Assembly (NCBI GenBank): GCA_964410675.1 | Contig: CAYPIB010000006.1 | Span: forward strand, 1-55,645 | Length of the DNA stretch: 55,645 bases | Origin: RGIG3040 sp964410675 | Lineage (GTDB): Bacteria > Bacillota > Clostridia > Lachnospirales > Lachnospiraceae | Direction of reading: 5' to 3' | Shown: positions 42,295 to 51,716 of the stretch, piece after piece | How positions within the stretch are numbered: position 1 is the stretch's first letter | How the letters are laid out: each line of letters opens with the position of its first letter | Notes under the pieces: model-generated | The model's input: the letters and a program-made list of their open reading frames with translations, nothing else | Databases searched by the model: none | Told to the model about the DNA's origin: nothing | Program-made: the position numbers and the translations under genes

Positions 42295-42321
42295 ATATCG
42301 GATATTTTAGAAGAATCTTTA
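42295..42321 (-). promoter_or_regulatory. Sigma-D promoter of the flgM operon
   Basis: TAAA (42318-42321) and TCCGATAT (42295-42302) on the minus strand, spaced 15 bp. The -10 octamer and spacing are identical to those of the flagellin promoter. It should drive flgM-flgN-flgK-flgK-flgL-fliW-csrA up to the terminator at 35557-35596. Confidence 0.88.
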
Positions 42322-42344
42322 GAGGTTTTAAATTTTTTTTGATG

Positions 42345-42863
42345 CTAATAATTAATCCCCTTAATTGAAAGCTTTCCTTCCAACATTCCAAAGGTAATGC
42401 TTGGTACCATTTCCTCTGTATCCTTTTGTAATGTAAATCCAGCCATGCTGGGCTCTAAATCCGTTGCATCTGCTTCTTTTATAGAATCCAGCATTTCAAC
42501 CGCAAAAAGTTTTTCTTGATCAAGCGCAAGAAAGTCTTCCATTGTTTCTACAGTAATTCCTTCCTCCTTAAATCCAACATAGGTTGGAAAAGCTGTTAAT
42601 TCCGCAAGCTTTTCTATATTCTCCTCTAATACAGCTTCCTTCACCCGCTGGGCAAAATCAATTACTTCTTGTTCATCAACGGTGAAATTATCATCACCCG
42701 CTGCTTCTTCTGTCTCTGTTCCTTCGTCTGTGTTTGGAATACTCTCTAACGGCTGCTCTTCAATATTTTCAGCATTCTCTGTTATTTCCATGCTTTTTTC
42801 TTTTCCACAAGCGGTTACTCCTAAGCTAATTAACAGAACCATTATAACAATTAATTTTTTCAT
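42345..42863 (-). CDS. Small lipoprotein of unknown function
   Basis: 172 residues from the ATG at 42863 (GGAG upstream; a TTG at 42884 rejected). The signal peptide KKLIVIMVLLISLGVTAC ends in a lipobox with the lipid-bearing Cys, followed by an acidic linker (about residues 20-60, rich in Glu, Asp, Thr) and a small folded domain. Anchored on the outer face of the membrane. It lies between the DUF3021 gene and flgM and may share transcription with the LytTR-DUF3021 pair. Function unknown. Confidence 0.75.
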   Translation of the reverse strand: MKKLIVIMVLLISLGVTACGKEKSMEITENAENIEEQPLESIPNTDEGTETEEAAGDDNFTVDEQEVIDFAQRVKEAVLEENIEKLAELTAFPTYVGFKEEGITVETMEDFLALDQEKLFAVEMLDSIKEADATDLEPSMAGFTLQKDTEEMVPSITFGMLEGKLSIKGINY

Positions 42864-42920
42864 AATTTTACTCCAATCTTTCAATACTTTACATATACAA
42901 TAAAAGAGTTCCCTTTTCTT

Positions 42921-43373
42921 CTATCTTTCATTAATTTTATCATTCATTTCCTGTATCCGCCTTTTTATTCCCATATACTGAGTGAGCCATATAAATAAAT
43001 AAATTCCAATAAAGATACTAAAATATACAATAATTCCCGTTCTATCCCTTGGCATCCAATAGCAGGCATAAGCTACCGGAAAGGTTCCTATCGATGTAAA
43101 TAACAAATGTACTATTGTCTGTTTTAAAAGACTCCATTCTTCTATCTTCCAAACAATGCTGGCACCTCCCCAAAATGCGCCGTAAAGTAAAGATAATACA
43201 GTCTGCAGCAGTACTGCTTTGATTTCACTTCCGCACTCACTCGTCAGTGCCGGTACGACCGGGTAATATGTGCCGTCTCCTACAGTTAATGAGATTGCAA
43301 TTGTTATTAAGAAGCTAATGTTTAATCCTATCGATGCCCCGACTAAGCTTTGAATCAAAATTCTTTTCTTCAT
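42921..43373 (-). CDS. DUF3021 family membrane protein
   Basis: 150 residues from the ATG at 43373 (GAGGTG upstream). Four hydrophobic membrane segments at about 8-30, 50-72, 84-105 and 115-135, with a basic C-terminal tail. DUF3021 proteins are regularly encoded beside LytTR regulators, as here, and are thought to act as their membrane partners, often inhibitory; that role is by analogy. Confidence 0.82.
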   Translation of the reverse strand: MKKRILIQSLVGASIGLNISFLITIAISLTVGDGTYYPVVPALTSECGSEIKAVLLQTVLSLLYGAFWGGASIVWKIEEWSLLKQTIVHLLFTSIGTFPVAYACYWMPRDRTGIIVYFSIFIGIYLFIWLTQYMGIKRRIQEMNDKINER

Positions 43374-43383
43374 ATTTTTCACC

Positions 43384-43824
43384 TCATATTCCTAATACTT
43401 TTCTAATTTTAGTTACATATCTTCGCGAAACATAGGTAACCGAATTGTTTGTAAAATTGACACAAATGGTACCCGAAAAGCTCAAATCAAACCCTTTGAC
43501 CTTTTGCAGGTTCATAACTTCCGAATTAGATATTCTAACAAAATTATTACGGTCAAATCGCTCTTCCACTTCATACAGCCGCAATCGTAATAAAAATTCC
43601 CCCTCTTCTGTATCTGCATAAACTTTACTGTTAGCCGCATAAACTCTGTAAATTTTACTTGGTTCCAAGATTTTAGCTTTTTCGTTTTTAAATCCCACAA
43701 TTATTTGCGGAGATGACAGGCTTAAACGTTTCACTGCGTCGTTTACTTCCTCTGTTATGATATCCGTCATGATAATGACTTTCGGTTCCTGACAAGAGCT
43801 GTCAATTTTAATTTCGACTTTCAT
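43384..43824 (-). CDS. LytTR-domain transcriptional regulator
   Basis: 146 residues. The N-terminal about 45 residues lack a receiver domain; the C-terminal LytTR DNA-binding domain shows IYRVYAANSKVYADTEEGEFLLRL, FVRISNSEVMNLQKV and VTYVSRRYVTKIRKVLG. It probably regulates its own operon with DUF3021, a regulatory pair without a histidine kinase. RBS AAGGAGGTG; 10 bp before the DUF3021 start. Confidence 0.87.
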   Translation of the reverse strand: MKVEIKIDSSCQEPKVIIMTDIITEEVNDAVKRLSLSSPQIIVGFKNEKAKILEPSKIYRVYAANSKVYADTEEGEFLLRLRLYEVEERFDRNNFVRISNSEVMNLQKVKGFDLSFSGTICVNFTNNSVTYVSRRYVTKIRKVLGI

Positions 43825-43919
43825 TGTTTCACCTCCTTGTTATGCTTGAAGTATATGAAATATGGTGTTTCATTTCTATTGTTTTTTAATAGTCGGTCGT
43901 TTACAATCTATAAGTGGTA

Positions 43920-43967
43920 AAATAGGTCTGATCGATACTAAATTTCTTTTATCCATCAGACCTATTT
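43920..43967 (-). terminator. Stem-loop after the nicotinamidase-like gene
   Basis: AAATAGGTCTGAT is repeated inverted with a 22-nt loop. On the minus strand the second arm runs into TTTT. The stem is long (13 bp), but the U-tract is short, so termination is likely though not textbook. Confidence 0.6.
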
Positions 43968-43975
43968 ATTAGTAA

Positions 43976-44500
43976 TTATTCATTTATTATCTTTATCTGA
44001 CATACCTTCATTGCCTCCAATGCTCTTTCATGACTCTCCGGTGTAACCCCGGCGCAGCATGCAGCATCTACAACAATCGGAACCTCCGGCATAAAAGCCT
44101 TTAAAACAAGGGCATTGGAAATGACACAAATATCTGTGCATAATCCCACCAGTGTTATTTCTTCAATGTCTCCGTCATTTTGATTTTGAGCGTTTAGTTT
44201 TTCTGCTAAATCAACACTTCCAAATGTCACTTTATCAATTGGTGCTTCCTGCCTTAAAGCTTCAATTTGGGCATGAAGCTCCCAGCCCTTTGTATCTTTT
44301 ATGCAATGCGAAACCGGAAGATTCTTTCCCTCCTGTCTTAAAAGATAATCTTTATCATGAGTATCGCGTGTATATAAGATTTTTCCATTAAATTTTTTTA
44401 TTTTATCTGCTACTTTTGGTACAATTCCTTCAGCCTCTTTTGTCCCTAAGCTTCCGCTGATAAAATCATTTTGCATATCAACAACTATCAAAATCTTCAT
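43976..44500 (-). CDS. Nicotinamidase/isochorismatase-family cysteine hydrolase
   Basis: 174 residues. Catalytic Asp in VDMQNDFI (residue 8), a Lys-containing loop (PIDKVTFGSVD) and Cys in VGLCTDICVISNA. The C-x-x-x-C pattern and the T-R-D-T-H-D metal region fit nicotinamidases acting in NAD salvage, where nicotinamide is converted to nicotinate. It stands alone between two terminators. RBS AGGAGG. No confident promoter was found in 44501-44632. Confidence 0.88.
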   Translation of the reverse strand: MKILIVVDMQNDFISGSLGTKEAEGIVPKVADKIKKFNGKILYTRDTHDKDYLLRQEGKNLPVSHCIKDTKGWELHAQIEALRQEAPIDKVTFGSVDLAEKLNAQNQNDGDIEEITLVGLCTDICVISNALVLKAFMPEVPIVVDAACCAGVTPESHERALEAMKVCQIKIINE

Positions 44501-44632
44501 TTTACTTCCTCCTAATAAAATTGCAAGTATGTCATTATTCTAAGTTTAGTTATCATATTTTATCTACGGTCATATTCTAACATCCGCCCTTAAATACCTC
44601 AAGTAAATCTTTAAGACTTTTGCAGCCAATGG

Positions 44633-44682
44633 AAAAAAGCAATCTCAATTCTTGTTTGAAAAAATGAATTGAAATTGCTTTA
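44633..44682 (-). terminator. Terminator after the fructan operon
   Basis: AAGCAATCTCAATTC pairs with GAATTGAAATTGCTT (one mismatch) over a 14-nt loop. On the minus strand the stem ends in GCTTTTTT. It closes the operon that ends with the fructokinase at 44726. Confidence 0.85.
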
Positions 44683-44725
44683 TTTTAAATACTTTTACCT
44701 ATTAAGTACATAATAAAAACATATA

Positions 44726-45697
44726 TTAAATTTTTTTATAGTTTAAAATAAGTTCGTCTACTTCCTCCGGCTCAGGCATTACCGACAATGCTCCCTTTCT
44801 CGTAGTTATAATTGACGCTGCCGCATTGGCAAAGGTCAGCATTTCTATCAATCTTTCACTGTTTAGATTCTCAATGCCGTATTTTAGGACATAGTGTAAA
44901 ACACACGCTCCAAACGTATCACCCGCACCGGTTGTTTCCACTGTTTTTTCTTGCAGAAATGCTTCAACCTGCTCCTTTTGGCTGCCGCAATAAGCCCTGC
45001 TTCCTTCTTTCCCCAATGAAACCAGGATGAAAGGAATTTTGTATTTTTCCTGCAAAATCTTGACAGCCTTGTCATAATCTTTTTCCTGCGTAAACCATTC
45101 TATTTCATTATCTGATATTTTTAATATATCACACTGCCTCATTCCGTAGTCCACACATTGCTTGGCATCATCTAAGCTGCTCCATAGCGGTTCTCTTAAA
45201 TTCGGATCAAAGGAAATCATACTTCCATTCCTTTTGGCTATTTCTACCGCCTTTTTTGTTGCTTGCTTTACCCCTTCATGTGTCATGGAAAGTGTTCCAA
45301 AGTGGAAAATCTTAGCTCCGTTTAGCATTTCTTCTTGAAGATCATCTTCATTCAGCATCATGTCTGCCCCGGGATTTCGATAAAAGGTAAAATCTCTGTC
45401 ACCATCTATTGCAGTATGAACAAATGCCAGTGTCGTATTGACCTTTTCGTCCTCGCAAAGATAACTTGTGTCAATCCCTATTTGGCTAACCCTTTCTTTT
45501 AGCATAGAACCAAAAAAGTCTTTTCCTACCTTTCCAATAAAGGCGGTTTTATGACCAAGCTTTGTAAGCATAGCAAGTAAATTACAGGGTGCGCCGCCTG
45601 GATTCGCTTCCAGCAAAAGATTGCCTTGACTGGAAACCCCGCTTTCCGTAAAATCAATTAATAATTCACCTAATGCCACTACGTCATATTGTTTCAT
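44726..45697 (-). CDS. PfkB-family fructokinase
   Basis: 323 residues. Ribokinase fold: GELLIDFT at the start, GGAPCNLLAMLTKLG (sugar-binding first signature, about residues 34-48), and TTGAGDTFGACVLHY near residue 255 with the catalytic Asp. It phosphorylates fructose to fructose-6-phosphate. It is the last gene of the operon with GH32 and GH172 enzymes, which would release fructose in the cytoplasm. A second promoter was not seen. Confidence 0.92.
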   Translation of the reverse strand: MKQYDVVALGELLIDFTESGVSSQGNLLLEANPGGAPCNLLAMLTKLGHKTAFIGKVGKDFFGSMLKERVSQIGIDTSYLCEDEKVNTTLAFVHTAIDGDRDFTFYRNPGADMMLNEDDLQEEMLNGAKIFHFGTLSMTHEGVKQATKKAVEIAKRNGSMISFDPNLREPLWSSLDDAKQCVDYGMRQCDILKISDNEIEWFTQEKDYDKAVKILQEKYKIPFILVSLGKEGSRAYCGSQKEQVEAFLQEKTVETTGAGDTFGACVLHYVLKYGIENLNSERLIEMLTFANAAASIITTRKGALSVMPEPEEVDELILNYKKI

Positions 45698-45707
45698 CTG
45701 CTTACTC

Positions 45708-47195
45708 CTATTTCATTGTATTACAGAGCTCCCATGTGGAAATCCGCTTTATGTAAATAGAACCATTCTTGGGTATGACAAAATTATCAACCTGCATTTC
45801 TCCTGCAAAGACATTACAGCTATGGCTTGTATGGTAATCGTCGGTAAATAATTCTACCGAGCTTTTGTCTATGAGCGCATGTATTTTAATTAATTTTTTG
45901 TCTTTCATAATGAGCGGGCTTCTGCTGCAGCCTTCACTCCATCCATCTGCATTATTTCTATCTACATACAGCATTTGCTGTTTTAAATCAAAAATTATTT
46001 TTAATTGCCTGACTCCATCATTTCTTAAAATAATTTCAAAACGTTCGGCAGTTGTTTTTTGTAATTCTATTTCCATCTGCATTTCAAAGGAATGCCCATT
46101 TGCTGTCTCAATTTTATAAATACCATGCTGTACCTTAATATCACGATTTACAATTTCATGTGAACGAATGGCTTCTACTTCTTTAATCGGAATAAACTGT
46201 AATGTGTTATCCCCGCACAGCACGACCTCTCTCGGAATATTAAACGATCCGCACCAGCCTTCTTTAAATGTTGGACCCCAATCCTTCCACCATGGCATCC
46301 AATCCCATGCATTGGCCCAGCTGACAATGATACGCCTGCCTTGATGATCCAGAAACGATTGTGCCGCATAAAAATCAAAGCCCCAGTCAATTTCTCCTAT
46401 CGTTGAATATGTGAATTTACCGGTCTCATAATCCATATCACCGACTAAATACAGCTTTGTTCTTTCATGAAGACCCATCGGTGAAAACATCAGTACATGC
46501 TTATTCCCAATCTCATAAAAATCAGGGCATTCCCACATTGTCCCAAGCTCACCACGGCTTTCTGCAAGTACATTCACAAACTCCCAGTTTTTTAAATCTG
46601 CCGACTTATAAAGCAAGGCACTGGCAAGATTGTTTTTCTTACCTCCGCATACTAAATAAAAGATTCCATTTTTCTTCCAAACCTTTGGGTCTCTAAAATT
46701 TTCTCTTTCAAATCCTTCGGGCGGTTCACTAATAATTGGGTTTTGCTCGTATTTCTCAAAATGTATTCCGTCACTGCTATATGCCATGCACTGCGTTTGG
46801 ATAAATCCATTACCATAATTAGCAGTACCTGTATAAAACAAATAGAGCATCCCATTATGTTCTATTGCACTTCCTGAGAAGCAGCCGCCCTTTTTATGAC
46901 TATCATAAGTCTCACTGGGTGCTAATGCAATAGGAAGATACTCCCAATGCAGCATATCATCACTCACTGCATGGCCCCAGTACATCTCGCCCCAGTAAGA
47001 ATCATAGGGGTTATACTGATAAAAAAAGTGATATTTACCATTAAAATAAATGAGTCCATTGGGATCATTGATCCATCCCGCCTCTGCCATGAAATGATAA
47101 TTTTGTCTTAATCTGCCTTGCTTTACCTTATCACGCTTGGCTTCTATCTCTTTCTGTGCCCTTCTTATATTTTCTAACATTAGTTCTTTAGACAT
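45708..47195 (-). CDS. Glycoside hydrolase family 32 (beta-fructosidase), intracellular
   Basis: 495 residues. Five-bladed propeller with nucleophile Asp44 in WINDPNGLIYF, FRDPKVW (transition-state Asp) and MWECPDF (acid/base Glu), then a C-terminal beta-sandwich from about residue 350. There is no signal peptide or wall anchor, so it acts inside the cell on imported short fructans, sucrose-6-phosphate or sucrose. The importer, GH172 enzyme and fructokinase are in the same operon. An inulosucrose/levan exo-enzyme is less likely because of the cytoplasmic location. Confidence 0.92.
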   Translation of the reverse strand: MSKELMLENIRRAQKEIEAKRDKVKQGRLRQNYHFMAEAGWINDPNGLIYFNGKYHFFYQYNPYDSYWGEMYWGHAVSDDMLHWEYLPIALAPSETYDSHKKGGCFSGSAIEHNGMLYLFYTGTANYGNGFIQTQCMAYSSDGIHFEKYEQNPIISEPPEGFERENFRDPKVWKKNGIFYLVCGGKKNNLASALLYKSADLKNWEFVNVLAESRGELGTMWECPDFYEIGNKHVLMFSPMGLHERTKLYLVGDMDYETGKFTYSTIGEIDWGFDFYAAQSFLDHQGRRIIVSWANAWDWMPWWKDWGPTFKEGWCGSFNIPREVVLCGDNTLQFIPIKEVEAIRSHEIVNRDIKVQHGIYKIETANGHSFEMQMEIELQKTTAERFEIILRNDGVRQLKIIFDLKQQMLYVDRNNADGWSEGCSRSPLIMKDKKLIKIHALIDKSSVELFTDDYHTSHSCNVFAGEMQVDNFVIPKNGSIYIKRISTWELCNTMK

Positions 47196-47213
47196 ACCGA
47201 CTCCATTCCCATC

Positions 47214-48560
47214 TTATTTATATTCATCTCTAAGTTTCTTGGCAAATTCATTATTCAGCTTTGACTCTCTTCTTGCTTTTTCTTCCTTAATTCTGAATTG
47301 CTCTTCTCTTTCAGGCTTATATGTTTTAAAACGTTTTTCAAAGCTTTCTCTTGCTTCCTTCATTTCTTTCGTTAACTCCGGCAGCTCTAAATTTCTTTCA
47401 GCTAATTTAGGTACATTGGGAAGTCTATCTTCCACCGGAAGAATTGTAAGCGGTGTTACCGTTGGAAGCACCTGATACCAGTATGCCGTAGAGCTCCAGT
47501 CATCTGATAAATGATTGGCATGCCCGTGTTCAATCGTCACCTTTAATTTTTCATTGAAATGAACCGGGTCGGTAATATGGAAGCGATAAGAAACTTGAAA
47601 TCCGTCGGTAGTATCCCCTTCATGAACAATGGTGCCGAAAAATGGAAAAGCATTTCTTTGCATTCCCCATGCATGGTTAAAATAATCCTCTGTTCCGGTT
47701 CCGTTTAAGCTCGGATATTCTTCTCCATCAATAAAGAACATATCATTGCCTTCACCCCACCAGCTTCCTTGATAATGCTTTACCGTTAAGTTGCAGCCGA
47801 CATAATGTCCTTTGCCTTCTACGTCCAAAACAACATAATTGTTTTCGCCCTTAAGGTTTGTTACATTATTGACCTCCGGTGAGTTTACTTGAACATCATC
47901 TCCCCATCCTTTGCAAGGATTTTCGCGGTGCCACGCTGCATGGAAGTATGCTGTGTTTTCTGGAAGGGGTTCTTTATACATTTCATAGTCAATATTAAAG
48001 TAAAGGATAAATGGCAGTTCATTTTCATTGATAATTTCAATTTTTGCTTTTTTATTAAAGGGCATTGGGAAATAACAGGATACGGAACAAGGCGCACCAT
48101 ATCTCCCTGCCTCTTCCGGTTTAAGCGAAACATTAAACGGCATCGAGGAAAAATTTCCCGGATAGCAATTGCCGATACAGAAAAAATCTCCAAACGGTAC
48201 TAGCACACTGGGATTTTCCTGATCATCCCATGTAATTTTAATTAAAACTTTTCGATAATAAAATGGATCATAATCATCCCATATAACTCCAAGAGCCGGA
48301 TGAATTTCCATTACCGGTGCTGCTGTTGCATTTGCGATCGGATCTAAAATGCTTGGCGCCTTCACCTTTCTGCAAGAAGATGTCATCCACATATGTGTAA
48401 TACATCCCGGACCTTCTACTTCTCCTAAAGTAACATTTTCTCCTGCCGGGATTTCCCAATAATCCTGATTTTTTCCTCTTTGATCCCAGCTTGCAAATCT
48501 ACCGTTCCTTGCCTCCTTTACCTGTGTTAAATCTTTAAATAAGCCTGTTATATTACTCAT
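47214..48560 (-). CDS. GH172 (DUF2961) enzyme, probable difructose dianhydride I-type or alpha-fructofuranosidase
   Basis: 448 residues, normal for the family. Landmarks: GPGCITHMWMT near residue 50, WWGEGNDMFFIDGE, and GTGTEDYFNHAWGM. Glu270 (in WWGEGND) and Glu291 (in GTED) have the 21-residue spacing of the catalytic pair described for the founding difructose dianhydride I synthase/hydrolase. Members of GH172 include that fructosyl enzyme and arabinofuranosidases. Here the neighbours GH32 and fructokinase point to a fructose-containing substrate. No signal peptide: it acts in the cytoplasm after uptake. The C-terminal tail (residues 400-448) is very rich in Lys, Glu and Arg. Confidence 0.88.
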   Translation of the reverse strand: MSNITGLFKDLTQVKEARNGRFASWDQRGKNQDYWEIPAGENVTLGEVEGPGCITHMWMTSSCRKVKAPSILDPIANATAAPVMEIHPALGVIWDDYDPFYYRKVLIKITWDDQENPSVLVPFGDFFCIGNCYPGNFSSMPFNVSLKPEEAGRYGAPCSVSCYFPMPFNKKAKIEIINENELPFILYFNIDYEMYKEPLPENTAYFHAAWHRENPCKGWGDDVQVNSPEVNNVTNLKGENNYVVLDVEGKGHYVGCNLTVKHYQGSWWGEGNDMFFIDGEEYPSLNGTGTEDYFNHAWGMQRNAFPFFGTIVHEGDTTDGFQVSYRFHITDPVHFNEKLKVTIEHGHANHLSDDWSSTAYWYQVLPTVTPLTILPVEDRLPNVPKLAERNLELPELTKEMKEARESFEKRFKTYKPEREEQFRIKEEKARRESKLNNEFAKKLRDEYK

Positions 48561-48587
48561 CTTTTTTTCTCCTCATCTATTGTATTT

Positions 48588-49415
48588 TTAACCCTTTACA
48601 GCTCCTGCTGTCATACCCTCTACTATATTTTTCTGGAATAGCCCATAGAAAATCAGTTCCGGAATAATAATTATGATACTCGATGCAATAATTCCGCCGT
48701 AATCAACCGTATATGTTCCCTTGAAGAAGGAAGCCCCCATTGATAACGTATAGTCGGCAGCATCCCGAAGCATGACCGATGCAAACGGATACTCATTCCA
48801 GATATATAAAACATTAAATATTACAACTGTTGCAATGACAGGCTTTGTCATTGGTAAAATTACTTTTAACATTAAATCCCATATATTGCAGCCATCTACT
48901 ATAGCAGCCTCGTCAATTTCCGGCGGCAGCGATTTTAAGTACCCCACAAGTAAAAGAGTGTTAAAGGAAATAGAGGTCGCTACATAGGGAAGGATTAATC
49001 CCCATTTTCCGGTCAAATGAAGAAATACATTAATTTTATAAACCGGAAACAGTAAAATAAAGGGGGAGATTGATAAGCCAAGCAATAAGTAACTATATAC
49101 CGCTTCTTTAGCCTTTTTATTAAATTCCAGCCTTGAAATTACAAAAGAGCTTAAAAAGGTAATTGTAAGTTCAAATATAATAGATATGATACAAATTAAA
49201 AATGTATTACCATACAGCCTGCCGTAGTCCAGTATTTTAAAGGCATTTTTATAATTTTCAAAATTAAGGGAGGACGGTAAAGAAAGCGGGTTTGTCATAA
49301 TCTCACTATTACTTTTAAAGGATAATAGAACCATCCACAAAAACGGAAATACAACAGCTGCTGTTATCAAAATGATTCCGATTGACTGTAAGACTTGTTT
49401 AGAGCTTCTTTTCAC
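48588..49415 (-). CDS. Sugar ABC transporter permease (MalG type)
   Basis: 275 residues from a GTG start at 49415 with AGAGGTG upstream. Six membrane segments, the first at about 10-32. The EAA loop EIDEAAIVDGCNIWDLMLKVILPM is recognised by the shared ATPase. The C-terminus VEGMTAGAVKG is typical of this subunit. Its start overlaps the end of the MalF-type gene by 17 bp. It is half of the membrane pore for oligosaccharide import. Confidence 0.93.
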   Translation of the reverse strand: MKRSSKQVLQSIGIILITAAVVFPFLWMVLLSFKSNSEIMTNPLSLPSSLNFENYKNAFKILDYGRLYGNTFLICIISIIFELTITFLSSFVISRLEFNKKAKEAVYSYLLLGLSISPFILLFPVYKINVFLHLTGKWGLILPYVATSISFNTLLLVGYLKSLPPEIDEAAIVDGCNIWDLMLKVILPMTKPVIATVVIFNVLYIWNEYPFASVMLRDAADYTLSMGASFFKGTYTVDYGGIIASSIIIIIPELIFYGLFQKNIVEGMTAGAVKG

Positions 49416-50292
49416 TTTCTTTCACCTCTCTTTCCCTTGTTGCAAATCGATATATTCCCGTAATGATCAGTGATATGATAAAGGTTACTGTCGCAAGCGA
49501 CATACCGTATCCGTACTGACTTTTTACAAACGTTGTGGAATAGCTATACGTTACGAGAGTTTCAGAAATATGATTAGGCCCTCCTCCTGTTGTCTGCTGT
49601 ACAATTTCAAATATTTTAAAGATGCCGGTAATAAGCAAAATGGCTACTGTTGAAATTGTAGTTTTCATCAGAGGAATAATAATGTATCGTATTTTTTGCA
49701 TACCGCTTGCGCCATCAATTTTGGCAGCCTCCAGTACATCCCCCGGAAGCATTTTTAGTCCGGCTATATAAATTGTGACAAGATATCCAAGCTGCTGCCA
49801 GAAATAAATAATTGCGATACTATAAGGTGAGAGCGTATCACCGCCAATCCACTGCTGTTTCCATTCACTTTTTCCAATTGCATCTAAAACGGCATTAATT
49901 ATTCCCACTTGCGGATCAAGTATATAAACCCAGATAATGCCCACAATAATCGGTGCGATGATTGCCGGTGAATAAATCAGTGATTTTGCAACATCATTAA
50001 ACTTGAAATGATTATTTAAAAGCAATGCTACAAAAAATGCTCCCACCATGAGTAAAATAAAGGCAACGATGAAAATTATCATTGTATTTTTAAATGCAAT
50101 CCAGAAAGTCTGATCGGAAAACAACCTAATATAATTATTTAGACCCGAGAATTTCGGTTTTCCGATTCCTGAATATTTTGTAAAGCTATATCCAATTGCC
50201 ACAATAATCGGCGCAATAATATAAACTGTATAAATAAGTATTGTAGGAATCAGCATGCCTAAAATATATTTTTTCTTGCTTAACCAATGCAT
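49399..50292 (-). CDS. Sugar ABC transporter permease (MalF type)
   Basis: 297 residues with six membrane segments. The EAA loop reads VLEAAKIDGASGMQKIRYIIIPLM, and QQTTGGGPNHISETL before the last helices is characteristic of this subunit. Pairs with the MalG-type gene downstream. The operon has no ATPase gene, so a shared MsmK/UgpC-type ATPase elsewhere in the genome is needed, as is usual in Firmicutes. Confidence 0.93.
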   Translation of the reverse strand: MHWLSKKKYILGMLIPTILIYTVYIIAPIIVAIGYSFTKYSGIGKPKFSGLNNYIRLFSDQTFWIAFKNTMIIFIVAFILLMVGAFFVALLLNNHFKFNDVAKSLIYSPAIIAPIIVGIIWVYILDPQVGIINAVLDAIGKSEWKQQWIGGDTLSPYSIAIIYFWQQLGYLVTIYIAGLKMLPGDVLEAAKIDGASGMQKIRYIIIPLMKTTISTVAILLITGIFKIFEIVQQTTGGGPNHISETLVTYSYSTTFVKSQYGYGMSLATVTFIISLIITGIYRFATREREVKESEKKL

Positions 50293-50316
50293 ATATGTTC
50301 CTTTCCGGAATAATCC

Positions 50317-51681
50317 TTAATAATTTAATTGCTCATCGATTTTATCCAGTGCCTGCTGTGGTGTATAGTTTCCTAAAAGTACACCAAGGATAGAATCATA
50401 AAGCTGACTCTGAATATTGGAGGATAATATCTGATCCGGCTGTGCTGCAGGATTGGTCCAGCCAATATCTGTATTTGCAACAACTTCATTTAATGTGTAC
50501 TGTGTATCCGAAATTTCAATGCCGGTATAGTTAGTTGCCGGGAACATAGAACCACTATAAGTTAGCTTTGCTGCATCTTCGCTATAATAGAACTCTAAAA
50601 ATTTGTAAACTGCTTCCTTCTTAGCCGCATCATCTGCTACCTTTGCACTAACGCAAATTGGAGCCGACGGAACTTTCATTGATCTTTCCTGTTTATAACT
50701 GCTGTCCTCAAAGGTTGGACCCCACCAAAATCCTACTTTATCACCTAATTTTTCATCAAGCTCAGCACAGTCCCAAGCGCCGGAGTTAAATAAAGCAGCT
50801 TTTCCTGATGTAAACAATTCCTTTGCATCAAAGTATTCCTGTGTTGCCATATTTTCTGCAAATGCTCCTACTTTTCCTAATTCCTGAAGCTTTGTAAAGC
50901 AGCTTATCATATCATCGTTATGAAACTTTTCTTTGCCATCCAAAATATCGTAAATATTTTCAGAATAGCCATATCTATCTAAGACTGCTAAGTATCCCCA
51001 AATAGCATAGCTGCTATTCATACATCCCTGTGCTACCGGTACATAGCCGGCATCCTTGCATTTTTGAATCATTGTCTTTAGTTCATCAAAGGTCATTCCT
51101 GCATAGGGCTCTTTTATATCCAATTCTTTAAAAATATCTTTATTATAGAAGAATCCTTCTACATTACATTGATAAGGTAAGCCATACTGAATGCCTGACT
51201 GAAATGCTTCCTTATAGCTGCCTTCAATAGCACTAGAAACTGTTGGATATTGTTCCAAAAACTCACCTAAATCAAGAAGATAGCTGTTTTCTGCATATTC
51301 CGGTGCCTCTCCAGAGTTCATCCAAAACAACTCGGGAAGTGTTCCGTCTGCTGCCTGCAGCTTCATATTTGTAGAATGCTTCTCAGTGTCCGCTGCCTGA
51401 AACTCAACCTTATAAGTTCCGGCATACTTTTTGTTAAATTCCTGCACGATATTATATGTAACTGCTTCCTGCTCCTGCGGATTGGCTACATGAATACCAA
51501 AGGTTATGGATGTTTCGCCTGCTTCTTCCACATTACTTGTATTGTCCGTGTTTTCATCGGCAACAACAGCCTCATCATTTCCGCTGTCCGTCTCACCCTC
51601 TTTTTTTGGGCTGCCGCAGCCAGCTAAACTTGTAACCAATAAAGTACCTACCATTATTAATGCCAAAAATCTACTCTTCAT
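50317..51681 (-). CDS. Extracellular sugar-binding lipoprotein of the ABC importer
   Basis: 454 residues. Signal peptide with lipobox LVTSLAGC (lipidated Cys22), an acidic linker to about residue 55, then a family 1-type solute-binding fold (SITFGIHVANPQEQEAVTYN, LFTSGKAALFNSGAWDCAEL). It binds the oligosaccharide outside the membrane and delivers it to the two permeases downstream. First gene of the operon, with tandem LacI operators around its promoter. RBS GGAAGGAG. Confidence 0.93.
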   Translation of the reverse strand: MKSRFLALIMVGTLLVTSLAGCGSPKKEGETDSGNDEAVVADENTDNTSNVEEAGETSITFGIHVANPQEQEAVTYNIVQEFNKKYAGTYKVEFQAADTEKHSTNMKLQAADGTLPELFWMNSGEAPEYAENSYLLDLGEFLEQYPTVSSAIEGSYKEAFQSGIQYGLPYQCNVEGFFYNKDIFKELDIKEPYAGMTFDELKTMIQKCKDAGYVPVAQGCMNSSYAIWGYLAVLDRYGYSENIYDILDGKEKFHNDDMISCFTKLQELGKVGAFAENMATQEYFDAKELFTSGKAALFNSGAWDCAELDEKLGDKVGFWWGPTFEDSSYKQERSMKVPSAPICVSAKVADDAAKKEAVYKFLEFYYSEDAAKLTYSGSMFPATNYTGIEISDTQYTLNEVVANTDIGWTNPAAQPDQILSSNIQSQLYDSILGVLLGNYTPQQALDKIDEQLNY

Positions 51682-51701
51682 ACCTTTTCTCCTTCCTCTT
51701 A

Positions 51702-51716
51702 TGGAACCGTTTCCTT
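51702..51716. promoter_or_regulatory. LacI-type operator, proximal copy
   Basis: TGGAACCGTTTCCTT, near-palindromic around the central CG as LacI family sites are. It lies about 20 bp upstream of the solute-binding protein start and overlaps the inferred transcription start, so binding would block transcription. The identical 15-mer recurs at 51766-51780. Confidence 0.75.
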
